A stretch of 64,000 nt of DNA from contig NC_057861.1 in NCBI RefSeq assembly GCF_019393635.1, positions 172,455,577 through 172,519,576 on the forward strand, written 5' to 3'. The DNA comes from Dromiciops gliroides. Lineage: Eukaryota; Chordata; Mammalia; Microbiotheria; Microbiotheriidae. Position 1 is the stretch's first letter. Each line of letters begins with the position of its first letter. This document shows positions 25,800-37,496 of the stretch, piece after piece. A program made the position numbers and the translations under genes. The notes under the pieces are model-generated. The model did no database searches. It was not told the origin of the DNA and worked only from the letters and a program-made list of their open reading frames with translations.

Positions 25800-28139
25800 T
25801 GCCTTACAGCTTTAAAGGGTTACTAAGACACTGAAGTGTTAAACAATTTTTCCATAATTACACAGCTCATATGTATCAGAGAATAGTATGTATTGAAAGT
25901 ACCTGAACTCATGTCTTCCTGGCTTCAAGGCTGTACTATTCACCATGCCACAATTTGTCTCCAAAAATATACACACATATACAAATACACAGTGTACATA
26001 TACATATATACATACTCATAAGTACATATACTCACTTGAATATAAATTATATATACATAAACGTTAGTATACATACCCATCTACAACACATATAAATATA
26101 CACACATAAGATGCAAATAGATTTGTGATTCTGTTGACTTGGAAGTTCTCTCCAACACTGTAGCTCACAATCCATCCTTCCTGCCTATCCTGTCCATTTT
26201 TGCCCCTGATAATCTGTAAATTCAACATAAGGGCTCCACCCAGTATGAAGACCTTTGATTTCTCTTGACATCCTGAGCATATCTACAGAGCACTTCATCA
26301 GTCATTCCTTGACCTGGCCATCTATGCCCAGCCTATTTTCTTTTCTTATACCATTTCTTGATACCATCTTTAAGTCCTGTTCTTTGAAGTTCTTTATTGG
26401 TTATATTTTGTTGTCTATTCACATCCCACCATACTTTCTTCCACTGTCCTTTGTGTAATATTCCTTTTTAATTTTTCAGAATTGTAAATTCTGAATTGTA
26501 ACCCATGTTTCACTGCTACACACCAATACAAACAGAATGCTGGTATCAAAAAGATGGGTCTTTGTTTTCATGAAAAATGTGGTATTATTAAAGGAACATG
26601 GCAATTTTCAAATGGCCCCTTTCCTTTTCTTCAACACTGGGCCCAGCTTATCCATTTATACCCTCTGTCTCCAGATATATAAACTGATGGGCAAGCTCTA
26701 TAGGTTCTCTGTTCTAATATGTCATAAACCATCTATCTTCCCTGTTTTATGTCTCACCTGATATTTATAACCATATATATATAATATAAATAGACTGATA
26801 TAGCTACATGCAATCAGACACGTTTATACATGTATCAACACATACATATACACATATAACATATTACATGCATTTACACACACAAGAACCATGGATAGGC
26901 AAGCTTTGAAATCAGAAAGATTTGGACCCAAGTCCTGTTTCTGATACATCACTAGTTGCAGGGCAAGTCACTTATCCTCTTGGTGCCCCAGGTGTTATGA
27001 CTTCTGATTCATTGTTCTTTTCCTTAAAGTACAGCAGCTTCTCTTACTAATGAACTAGAATAGCATTTTATCCTCTTTAGATAGGACAAGCTAGGTAATT
27101 TCTACCCAAGGATGATTCCAGGTTAGGGAAGTTAGAAAATGTTTAAATCATAGATCACGGAAAGTACCCGTTTTATTCCTGAGGAAACTGAAGTCAAAAA
27201 CTGAACATTAAGAGGTTCCATGTTCAGTGACCTCATTGGAAGACGGGAACGGATGAGATAAGAAAGGAAGAAAAGGACATCTATAAGGGATAATATCAAT
27301 ATCAATTAGGGATTTGCTGGAGAAGGGGACATAATTGAACATTAAATTAGAATTGCATTTGCAAAACCACCACTTTCGTCATGATACTTATTAATGACAA
27401 TGCACATTTCTATAGCGCTCTAAAGTTTAAAAAAAAAAACACTTTCCTTATGAGAATACTATGAAGTGGGCAGTGCAGGCATAATTCCTATTTTACAGAT
27501 GAAGAAAACTAAGTTCTGAGAGTCCATATGTTATAGTAGAAAGAATAGCAAGTTAGAATCACAGTAAAAGAATTATATAATTTTAGATTTGGAAGGGATT
27601 TTAACTGTTCTTCATGGTGGAGGGACAAGAGTCTTTTCTGCACAACAGTTGTTTGCATGGATGAAACTACAAGTTCCAACCAAAAAAGAAATTTTATGTA
27701 CATGCACACAAACATGTACATATAGAAATATAACATATATGTATACATACATATACATACCTACGTATAACCTATACACACATCATACACACGATATTCA
27801 ACCACACACACTATAATGTGTGCTCATGTGAATGTGTTTGTATTTGGTATATAGACACATGTGATTCTCACTTTTTCCAGACTTGAAGTACAGTTAACAG
27901 GGGACAAATCTTTTCATTCCACAACTAGAGACATTCCAATAACCCCTAGAGGAGTAATAGATTTAACTTGAGTTCACAGAATCCCCAATCTAGAGATGTT
28001 ACACGAGGTATCAAGTCCAATCCGCTCATTTTATAGATGAGGAACAGAGCTAAGGAGATTTAGTCACTATTACAAGATAACCAAGATCGTAAACATCAAA
28101 TTTCTATTAAGGTAAAAATGCTTGATGTATACTTTCTTG

Positions 28140-28900
28140 TGGAAACTTTTAGTACAAGGGAGTGCATGTTAGCCTACTGCGGGAAAAAAGAGGCAAAATA
28201 CAGAGAAAAATTAAGTTGTGTGTATGGAAGATAAACTACGACACTTTTTTTTCTTTGTATGTGGCAGGCATGCCCTGTTATGTCCAAAGGCAACTGTGAA
28301 CTTTTGTTTTTCTTTACAAGGAGTTTGGCACCATCGAAAAGAATAGTAATTTTAATATAGAACGTGGAAGATATTTTTATCTAATATCTTGTTAAAGTCA
28401 GTTTTCCCTTTATAACTAACGCAGGAAAAAAATCTTCATTTTTGCAATTAAGAATTTGATATAGCTAAATCATTTCTGAACACTTTCCGGGAATCTGGGA
28501 TTTCTAAACCCACTCCTAAATTCCCGGATCTGTGAACCAGTTTCATTGATACGAAATTTTGTATTCTCCATCAATCAAGACTTTGATACCTTGAAGCACA
28601 TAACTGCTCCTGCGATTATCATTAAGCCGAGAGAAAATCGTATTACTGAAAGGAGACCTTATGCTTATTAGCTCCTCCAGGAGTTACCTGCACATGCTAT
28701 CTCAATACTCAGGGGACAGGGGTGGGTGTGGGGCAGGGGAGGGCAGGGAGGTGCGGGTCCAAGCAGCCAAGCCAGAAGGCGGCAGAAAAGCAGTCTTTCT
28801 GTTCGTTTAAAAGCTCTACAATTTAAAGATCACTCTATCAATTGGATTGCATTCATGTATCGAAGTACTATGTGTTCTGTCCAAACCTAATTTAAACTTA
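28140..28900. other. Unassigned non-repeat sequence flanking the CpG island
   Basis: No SINE, LINE or simple repeat is visible here, unlike most of the window. It would lie in the 5' part of MAK intron 1. It could hold regulatory sequence, but nothing specific supports this. Confidence 0.3.
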
Positions 28901-28901
28901 A

Positions 28902-28926
28902 TCTCTCTCTCTCTCTCTCTCTCTCT
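28902..28926. repeat. (TC)n microsatellite next to the CpG island
   Basis: Twelve and a half TC units about 100 bp outside the CpG island. Confidence 0.95.
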
Positions 28927-29473
28927 TTTCTGAGCGCTGAATACTGAATTACACTTGAGGTGCCACAGTGCTCCCCTACTCAGTCAATATTTTCACCAGA
29001 AGCCCAGGCAGGAAGAGGAGAGCATCCTCCCAAGGCTCGGGTCAAAGGAGGTCAGGGAGCCAGAAAGCCGGGGCTCCTCGAACCTTGACAACGCATCCCT
29101 AATCCCGCAGGTACCAGCTTTCAGCTCCTGGAGAAGACGGGAGGGAAGTCTCTTACCCGCTCCTCCCTCTGTCATTATCACCTCTCAGAGCTCCAACCCT
29201 GACTCCGAACTTCCCCCCCCCCCACCCGCGCCGTGACCCCGACTGTCATTACCAACCCCTCCCCCAAACCCCATTCAGACCAACCTCCCCCTCACCGGTG
29301 TCTGGGCCCCGGCTCACGCCTGCGGCGGTTGGCCGTGGTCGGGCAGGGGGCCGGGGGGGCATCCCGGGCCGGGCCGGGCCGGGCAGGGCCAGCTGGACTA
29401 TACAGATAAGGGCGGGAGGGCGGCGGGGCCCCGGCGGCCCTCTCAGGATTACCTGCCGGCGCCGCCCGCTTAC

Positions 29474-29640
29474 CTCGCTCGCTCCCTTGTGAAGCCCCTG
29501 CGTCGTGTGTATTTCGTCGCCTAGGAAACCACGGGGGCGCGCGCTCACACCCTCACTCTCAGTCAGAGGCCAAAGGGGGAGGGGCTCAGGTGGAAGGGGC
29601 GGGGCTCCGGTTGCCGGAGCGGAAACGCCCTCCGCCATCT
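29474..29640 (-). other. MAK: Candidate non-coding first exon of MAK (5' UTR)
   Basis: On the minus strand the CpG island has a near-perfect splice donor, GCGAG|GTAAGC, with the last exon base at 29474. An exon starting near the YY1-type motif around 29631-29642 would be about 165 nt. It would join the start-codon exon about 20.7 kb downstream. Other minus-strand GT sites (near 29453, and near 29296 in 'ccg|gtgagg') could serve instead. The upstream limit is a guess. Confidence 0.5.
29516..29529. promoter_or_regulatory. RFX X-box in the MAK CpG island
   Basis: GTCGCCTAGGAAAC is an imperfect palindrome of two RFX half-sites (GTCGCC and GGAAAC) separated by two bases. It fits the X-box pattern GTHNCC-NN-RGNAAC. 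RFX factors drive many ciliary genes through promoter X-boxes, and MAK is a ciliary kinase. The site is about 42 bp inside the proposed first exon, so near the expected start of transcription. Confidence 0.6.
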
Positions 29641-29642
29641 TG
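29631..29642 (-). promoter_or_regulatory. YY1-type motif near the proposed MAK transcription start
   Basis: On the minus strand this reads CCAAGATGGCGG, which contains the AAGATGGCGG core bound by YY1. Such elements often sit just downstream of the start site of CpG-island genes, in sense orientation, as here for MAK. Confidence 0.45.
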
Positions 29643-30207
29643 GTTCGGGTCCCAGGATGGTACAGGTTGGAGGCGTGGCTTCTTCTGATCTCCCAAGCAG
29701 TTTCTAGCTGTACATTGCTTCCTTAGTTCTAAAGGGAATAGAGGGAGGAGATCGACATCATGGGACTGCAGGTGTATTTGAACCCCAAGGCTGCAATTCA
29801 TCCCCCTTCTGAGAATCTAATCCAATCCATCAAACATTTATTAACCCAGAGGGAAGCATCCTTCCCAGAATCCATACAAACAAACATTGTGTTTCTGTGC
29901 AAACTCATGGGACATTTAATCAGATTGACAAAAAGTGCGCTGTGCATTTTCCAATTTCCCCAGAGCATATAATAGCAGAATACAGTACTTTTCACACGTT
30001 AGTTGCTCAACAGATGTTTATTGACAGAACTCAGTAAAGCAATGGATTTGCCATTTAATAGTTCTCCAGTCTATCAATTTCTATTCAAGGGAGAGGTTTT
30101 CTCTCTGGGGGAAGGTACTGTTTCTGTTATGCTGCTCCCCTAATCCAAAACCTAATCTTGCTACAACTAAAACTCATTTGGGCGCAACTTAACTGTCTCT
30201 TCTCTGT

Positions 30208-30364
30208 CCCCCCCCCCCACTCCTTTTTGGGGGATGGGGCAATGAGGGTTAAGTGATTTGCCCAGAATCACACAGCTAGTGTCAAGTGTTTGAGGTCAGA
30301 TTTGAACTCAGGTCCTCCTGAATCCAGGGCCAGTGCTTTATCCACTGCACCACCTAGCTGCCCC
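30208..30364 (-). mobile_element. tRNA-like CORE-SINE
   Basis: Flanked by cttctctgt at 30199-30207 and 30365-30373. A C-run and G-run mark its tail. Confidence 0.88.
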
Positions 30365-31408
30365 CTTCTCTGTTTTTGTTTTTTTTTTAAGGCCTTGTCT
30401 TAGGTCATCCTTTTAGGAAGGAAAACCCTTAAATACTGTTTTCTTAAAATTTGTAGTCCAATTTAAACCTTTAAGTCTCATAGAAAATAAAATTGCTCTA
30501 TACGGTAGTCTGAGAATAAAGACCATAAAACAAGTTATAATGTATGTTCCTTACCTAAGGGAGAGGACTTTCTGCTGCTGAGTTTGGAGAAAAAAACAGG
30601 ACTTTCATTTTCATTGTTTATTATTTTCTTTCATATACTACCAAATCTCTGGAATAGCATCTTCCCTTCTGAAATCAGTGCTATGTCTTAAATCATCACA
30701 AGGTAGCAGTGTTTCACAACAATTCCTGAAGTTAGTTGCCAAGTGCCATTTTATCAGCAACTAAATGGTCCTTTTCAACCACTTGGTTTTTTCCATTATG
30801 ACATCTGAGTTTACCAGCCCCTTATGCATTGGTGTTGTAGCCTTTTGTGTGAGATATTAATTTGTAGTTCAATGGTCAAATAAGAAGAATTGTACCTCAA
30901 ATAATTATCTTGAAAGTTGGGGATGAAACCCTTCTAGGATTAGGGTTGCTACATAGTGAAAAAAAATCACCTTCTGCTTTAATAACATTTGCACAGCACT
31001 TTATAGTCAATTAATCAAAAAATTAATTAAATTGTTGAGTACCTTCTAAGTGATCAGTAAGGAATTAAACTTTAATAAGGCTCTAGATACTACACTCCTA
31101 AGCAAAAGGGTACTAAGGTCAATTTCAAACCCTGAATTGATTAATTGAGGAGTAAATGACCTTAATTTTGACAGTATATCTGGGATCCCAAGTGGGATTG
31201 TAATGCAGGGACCACTTCTTCAGTGCAGTACAACAGCAAGAGGTGGATTTAGAAGTCAAGAGACCAGCTTTGAATCCTATAGATACTTAGTAAATGTATG
31301 GGTAAGTCAACAATCAACCAACAAATATTTATTTAGTATTTTTTATGTGCCAGGCACTGCACTAAGACACTGAAGATACAAATACAATGATTGGAACAGA
31401 CCTCTTTT

Positions 31409-31547
31409 GGGGGGGGGGGGTAGGGCAATGAGGGTTAAGCTCAGGGTCACACAGCTAATAATCGTTAAGTATCTGAGGTCAGATTTGAATTCAGGTCCTC
31501 CTGAATCCAGGGCTGATGCTTTATCCACTGTGCTACCTAGCTGCCCC
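31409..31547 (-). mobile_element. tRNA-like CORE-SINE with a short internal deletion
   Basis: The usual 'gttaagtgacttgcccagggtc' is shortened to 'gttaagctcagggtc'. The flanks 'ggaacagacctctt' and 'ggagcagtcttta' resemble each other. Confidence 0.85.
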
Positions 31548-32060
31548 GGAGCAGTCTTTATGTGCAAGGAACATAGAATTTAACAAGAACTCTCAAGAGT
31601 GAACCCTTGGTGTCCTCATTTACAAAATGGGAATTATAATACTTTGTACTACCAACCTCACAAGTTGTGAGGATGGAGCTTCACAAATCTTAAAGTGCTA
31701 TGCAAATGTTGCTTATTGTGTCTTTTCTTTATACTTTAAGATTAGAGATGGTTATGACCTTGTGAACTGCAAAAAGCTAAGAAAGTGAAGTCTTGGCCCA
31801 TTGTCCCCAGGGACTAAGATGATGAATGCGTCCACTTTCATTGTCTCCCTAGAAATTCAGTCTGTAGCAGTGTCTAAGAGGTCCATGAAAACCTAAGTTT
31901 GCCTTAGACTACTTGTTGGTTCAGATGATATTTATCCAATACTATTAAGGCAGATTTTTTTCCAAAATATTCCTCTCCTTATGCAGACTGGCATGGATGT
32001 AAAACTCTTTGGGGATGAGGGTAGAGTTAAAGAGTGGTGACAATAATTGGATACCTTTAA

Positions 32061-32222
32061 TTTTTGATAAATTTTTTATATTTTAGTGAGGCAATTGGGG
32101 TTAAATGACTTGCCCAGGGTCACATAGCTAGTAAGTGTTTGAGTGTCTGAGGTCAGATTTGAACTCAGGTACTCCTGACTCCAGGGCCAGTGCTCTATCC
32201 ACTGCACCACCTAGCTGCCCCC
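32061..32222 (-). mobile_element. tRNA-like CORE-SINE, 16 bp TSD
   Basis: Flanked by aattggatacctttaa at 32045-32060 and 32223-32238. Confidence 0.94.
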
Positions 32223-32869
32223 AATTGGATACCTTTAACACAATTCCTGAACAAATACATCCCTTTTCTTCAGTGAAAACAAAACTCAAAACAAAGTTTA
32301 AAAAAGTAAAATTAACCTACCAAATCATCTGACAGTGAATGTAGCACAGTGATAATTTAATATGGCATGAACAAATAAGATCACATTTGAGACAGTAAGA
32401 CTTGCATAAGCTCAATACCATTACGTTGTCTTGTGCTATTTTCTGCATTTGAATATAAATATGAACTTAAAATTAAATAATCTTTGTATAGAAGCTAAAA
32501 ATACTTTAGATTTAAACTATTAAATAGTTTTAAACTATTAAAGCTTTAATAGCTTAAAACTGCAATAAGACTTTTGGGACACCTATATGTTTCTCAACAT
32601 TATTCATTTTGGCAAGTATAGTATCAGTTGGCTTCCACCCAAATGGCAGTGCCATTGAAATAACTTGATAATAATTATAGGTAATCACTTGAGGCTTTTA
32701 AACAATTGAATTGTTTTAAAATGTTTATTGTTTCTAATTTTTAAGATGAAAGAATATCCCTTTTTGAAAGATAAATGGAATGCCTTCTAGAATATTTTAT
32801 TCTAAGCTCTCCACTACTCTATAGTGGTGATTGCTGAATCTTGCGTGATTCCGACTATCGGTCTTCAGT

Positions 32870-33290
32870 ACTTAAATTCTTTCTTTCTGGTTGCATGAAG
32901 CATTTTTTCTTTGACCTGAAAGCCCTAGATTTGGGCTATCATGTTCCTGAGTTTTCATTTTAATGTTTCTTTCAGGAAGTGACCAGTGGATTCTATTTTC
33001 TCTTTGGCCTCTGGTTCTAAGAGATTTGAGTAATTTTCTTTTAAGATTTCTTGAAATATTATGTCTTAATGCTTTTTTTTTGGTCATGGCATTCAGGTAG
33101 TCTAATTGTTCTTAATTTTTTTTCTCCTAATCTGTTTTCCAGATTAGTTGTTTTTGCTATGAGATAACTTATATTTTCTTCTATTTTTTTTAGTCTTTTG
33201 ACTTTGTTTTAATATTTCTTGCCATTTTATATAGTCAGACTACCTAGCTGTTTTAAATTTTCAGGGAGTTTGTTGTTTAGGTAAGTTCTT
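32870..33290 (-). mobile_element. L1-type LINE fragment, ORF1 region
   Basis: Read on the minus strand it resembles the 5'/ORF1 part of marsupial L1, with polar, charged coiled-coil-like coding such as RNLKRKLLKSLRTRGQRE. It is broken by stops. Confidence 0.5.
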
Positions 33291-33359
33291 GTCTTTCTTG
33301 TAAACAGCAGGAAAGTGATAATTGCCAATAAAAGATAGCTGACCAAAAAAAAAAAAACC

Positions 33360-33620
33360 AAACAAAACCTGGGGAATACTGAACAAATTATAATAAATGA
33401 CTGGGTTGGATTATTGTTGTTCCACAAGAGACTACAAATATGATGAGTTCAGAGAAACATGGGAGGACTTGTAGAAACTGATGTAGAGTGAAGTAAACAG
33501 AACTAGAAAAATACTATATATAAGCTTTACAGTAATGTAAATTAAAAGAACAATACAGGAAGCAAAGGCTGTAATTATAATTACTAATCTTGCCTCTGAA
33601 AAGAGATTAGAAATAAATCT
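33360..33620 (+). mobile_element. L1-type LINE 3' fragment
   Basis: 'gggaggacttgtagaaactgatgtagagtgaagtaaacagaac' type text is the L1 3' region also seen near 53270-53340. It is opposite in strand to the adjacent ORF1-like piece. Confidence 0.6.
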
Positions 33621-35737
33621 CTTTTCATTGCAGAAACACTGTCAGCCTCAGTTGCTATGTTGCTTTGCTTATCTGTTTTTCTTTGCCACAAGGAGAGGCT
33701 TACTAGGGACAGTGTGGGGTAGGGCAGTGGTAAATCATGAAATAGTTTTGATATCAGTATGTAACCCTACATTGCAACCGAGCACTATGCCAAAATAACC
33801 ATGGCTGTAGAATGTTTTCCAGGATTCCATCATTCACTCATATATGAAACTGGATGTTTTTGTGTGTGTTGACAAAAAATGTTGGGGAAAAGAAAAGAGG
33901 TGACTGGATTAAGAGGGGTTATCTTTAAGGTTGTCCTCATCTTGATCTCATGTGGACTTTGTAAAGTTAACAATTTTCTGTCCTCTACTCCTCTTTAGAA
34001 AGACTCTGACAATGTCTGAAGGGAGTGTCAGGAAGGGTCCTGTTTGTGGTAAAAGCTGGTTGAGCCCTCAGTGATATTTGGGTGTGATAAACACTATCCT
34101 TGTCTCTATGCTGCAGAGTTGGTAAGAATATTGCCCATTTAACCAAATTACTCCTGTGAAATCACTGTCCTCTTCTCCATAATGAGGACAGATACTGGAT
34201 AGGAGAGAAGCTGATTAAGTTTTGAGCTTAATCCTTGCCCCCATCCTAGACTAAGGTGTGTGTGTGGGGGGGAGAATTATGTGTCTGATTTATTGGGGGA
34301 AATGTTTATGTTTGTGTTCTTGCAATATTTTTGAAGTAAATTTTGTAAAAGCTAATCTAATGTTAAGTGGTTAAATAGAACCTGGATTGTTAATCATTGG
34401 CCCCCTAAAAATGAGTAGAACACAGCCAATGGGGACTCAAGAAGATGGCAGAGAAAAGAAGACACTGAATCTCAGGTTATCTCAGAACCCAGAAGGTTTG
34501 ATATAATAGGCATGGCCCTGAAATAGTAGGTCTTGAATCAACCATGTTACATTTCAAAGTTGGGAATTATAGTCAAAACAGTCAGGATTTAAAAAGACAG
34601 GTTAAGCCATTTTTCTAAATCTATAAGATAATATTAAATAGCAAAAGTGAGAAGCAGTGTGGTGGATATAGAACTTGCCTCAGAGTTAAGATTAGCCTGC
34701 ATTCAAGTACAGCCTCTAACACAAATTGGCTATTATGTCCCTGAGCAAGTCTCTTAACCTCTTCATACCGTCAGATATTCGGCTTTACAAATTATGGTGC
34801 ATTAGTGTAAGAGAATATTACTTTGAGGAATGATGAACTTGATACATTCAATGAAGCCTGAGAAAACATATAGAAATTGCTTTTCAATCATAAAAGTATT
34901 TTGTTATTTTCCAGTTACATGTAAAGATAGCTTTCAACATTTGTTTTCATAAGATGGTCTCAAGGTAACTTAGCCTTGACACACATTCCAGGTTCTCAGT
35001 GGCCTCAGATAAAGATGCCAGTTTTCTGGTGGATATTTCTGGTGGGTTGGTCTATGATATAGAAACGCAATGATGGTAACAACTAAAATGGAGAGAATAA
35101 TAACAAACAACAACATATCTCAAGTGAGCATAATTTTAATGCCCAATCTTGACTTGGGAGAAGAGTTGAGAAAAATGCATTTCCTATCCTCTTTTCGGGG
35201 GTGGGAGACTAGGGATGTGCTTTTAGACAACTGGCATTGGTTGTTTTTGCTAAAGTGCTCTTTTCTTTTTCAAGTCTTTGTTAAAAGGGTTAAGTAGAAG
35301 AGGGGTAGGAATGGAGAAAGCCATATTCAGAAGTGAAGGTGATATAAAAGCAAAATATTTTAATAAAATGAGATTGTTTAAGAGGAGCATAATAATTGGG
35401 TTGATGTTTCATAAGGCAAAAGGGATGGTGTGAATGTAGATATTTGTGTCTGTATATGCTTGCATGTTTGCCCAAGAAATTTGGAACAATCCATAGAACC
35501 ACCAACATTTTATAAGGCTGGTACAAGGTCAGAAATCAGTTCTGCATCTTCAAGTAATATACCTGTTGACACTTTAAAAAAATAGGTCAGTTTATTCTTT
35601 TTCTTAATGTTTATTCAACATCATTATGATCATTTCTTCTGAAACTGATTATGTTATTATATTATAAACTGATAAAATCTATAGTATTTTGTTGGTGAAA
35701 CAGAACCTAATTAAAACCCCCCTTTTATTATTTTTTT

Positions 35738-35790
35738 ATTTTTTTTTTTAGTGAGGCAATTGGGATTAAGTGACTTGCCCAGGGTAACAC
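35738..35790 (-). mobile_element. SINE 3' fragment
   Basis: 'gtgaggcaattgggattaagtgacttgcccagggt' is the 3' end of the CORE-SINE in reverse; the rest is absent. Confidence 0.75.
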
Positions 35791-36004
35791 TTATTTTTAT
35801 ATGATTAACATCTGTTTGCATTGTCAGAATTTCATTCTTTCATCTCATCCCACTTCAGCTCTAGAAACTTAAATTTCCCTAATATGAAACCAACTCTGAA
35901 TTCCTGGTGTAAATCCAACTTGCTAATCATGAAGAAACTATAGCCTTTCTGCTTTTTTATAATCAAGAAACTATAAGCACAATGGGATCTTATATTCTCT
36001 GCAT

Positions 36005-36187
36005 CAGTGGTATCAAACTCAAATAGAAAGAGGGGCCACTATGCCACACATATGGTTCACTTTGGATGCATATTTACTATAAAAACACATATCAACATTT
36101 ATGTCATCATATTTTTATTTATTTTGTTAAATATTTCCCAATTACATCTTAATCTGGTCCACATTACACTCAGGAGTATTGCCACTG
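36005..36187 (-). mobile_element. hAT-like MITE, copy 3
   Basis: Reverse-strand copy: 'caaatatttcccaattacat'-like text is the complement of copy 1 'atgtaattgggaaatattt'. The left end 'ggtatcaaactc' corresponds to the GTTTGACACC end. Confidence 0.68.
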
Positions 36188-36285
36188 GCTACAATGCAGT
36201 CTCTAAACTATGTGTTTAATACTTTAGATCTCTGTTCTTTCTGTCAGTTGTAATAGACGAAACTGTGATCTCTTGTTAAATATAG

Positions 36286-36395
36286 GGCAGCTAAGGGGTG
36301 TAGTAAGTAGAGTATTGGGCCTGAAGTCAGGAAGATGTGAGTCTAAATCTGGCCTCAGACACTTGCTGGTTGTGTGGCCCCGGGCAAGAAAACAC
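36286..36395 (+). mobile_element. Truncated SINE
   Basis: 'gggcagctaaggggtgtagtaag' to 'gtgtggccccgggcaag'; the 3' part is missing. Confidence 0.75.
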
Positions 36396-37351
36396 TGCTT
36401 TTCTCTGTTTTATACTTATGAGAGGTCATGGCTTAGCATCTAGGAGTAGGCAAAGTAGCCTGAAGGAGTCTGGACAGGAGTCAGGAGCTGGCAATTTAAG
36501 GTGGATCTGATACAAGAAAAGTCTACAGAGCATTGGAGAAGGCCTTAGGTCAAAGACAGTAGCCACAGGCTGGTGGCCTGGATCTAGGGATGATACAAGG
36601 TTTCTTGTGAAGTCTCAGAAGTGCAGAGGCCAGGTGGTGAATGGCCTGGATCCAGGGCTTATCCCTGGGAAGTCTCTAGAGTGAAGTGTCAACACGTGAC
36701 TTTCTTTTACTTATTGCTCTTAGTTCTATCTTGGACCAAGCAGAACAAATATTTCGTGTGTGACAATCTTTTAAATACTTGGACACAACTGTCATGATAT
36801 TCTTCCTGAGTCTTTTCTTCTCCAGACTGATCATTATCATTTCACTTAATTAATCCTCATATCACGTGAAATCATATTGAGTATAGAGGGGCTAGTACCT
36901 CCTTCTTCTGGATACCAAGCAGCCTAAAATGGCCTTAGTTTGCTGGATTACAGTATCACTCAATTTATTTATATTAAGCTTGAAATGCACTCCCCACTTC
37001 AGATATTTTGTCAGATGAATTGCCGTCTGGTCATGCTTCCTTTCCTTATCTTTAATTGTAAGGCCAATTCTTGAACTGCAAGTATACGAATTTACATATC
37101 TTTATTAAAATGTAACATTCCCATTATTTTGAAGTGTTTTTTTAAAGTCCTGTATCTTACCATCACAGACTTGGAATGGATCTCAGAAGTTGTCTGGTCC
37201 AACACATGCCTGAAAAATAATCCCCTCTTCTGAATACTGGACAAGTACTGCTCCAGCCTTGATTTGAAGATCTCCAATATGAAGGACCCCTACTACTTAC
37301 CAAGGGAAGTCCTACCATTTTGGGGTAACTACTTGTAAGGTAGTTCCTTTT

Positions 37352-37496
37352 TTTTTTTTTGGTGAGGCAATTGGGGTTAAGTGACTTGCCCAGGGTCACA
37401 CAGCCAGTAAGTGTTAAATGTCTGAGGCCGGATTTGAACTCAGGTCCTCCTGACTCCAGGGCCAGTGCTCTATCTACTGCACCACCTAGCTGCCCC
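37352..37496 (-). mobile_element. tRNA-like CORE-SINE
   Basis: Ends 'ccacctagctgcccc'. The flanks tagttcctttttt and tagtttctttttt match closely. Confidence 0.9.

Larger units (their letters stand above)
8745..29473. other. MAK: MAK intron 1 (inferred)
   Basis: If the CpG island is the MAK promoter, all of this is intron 1. It holds the RPL31 and U6 pseudogenes, a solo LTR, L2, MIR, hAT-like and RTE-like remnants and about ten SINEs, itemised separately. Stretches with nothing assigned include about 8750-9860, 10460-11840, 12000-12700, 12960-13500, 20480-21900, 22100-22640 and 26800-28140, which are AT-rich and without a supported gene. MIR-like pieces occur at about 12720-12950, 13530-13700 and 14660-14880. 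Confidence 0.5.
29010..29660. promoter_or_regulatory. MAK: CpG island, probable MAK promoter
   Basis: This roughly 650 bp block is very rich in G+C and CpG and stands out sharply from its AT-rich surroundings. It lies upstream of the MAK start-codon exon and contains GC boxes (for example ggggcggggc at 29597-29606), an X-box, a YY1-type motif and minus-strand splice donors. No other gene start is visible nearby, so it most likely drives MAK on the minus strand. CpG islands often fire both ways, so a plus-strand non-coding transcript is possible. Open frames across the block are composition artefacts. Confidence 0.75.

Noticed and set aside
29249..29801. Several long open frames on both strands of the CpG island
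   Set aside because: High G+C removes stop codons; the frames overlap on opposite strands and show no known domain.
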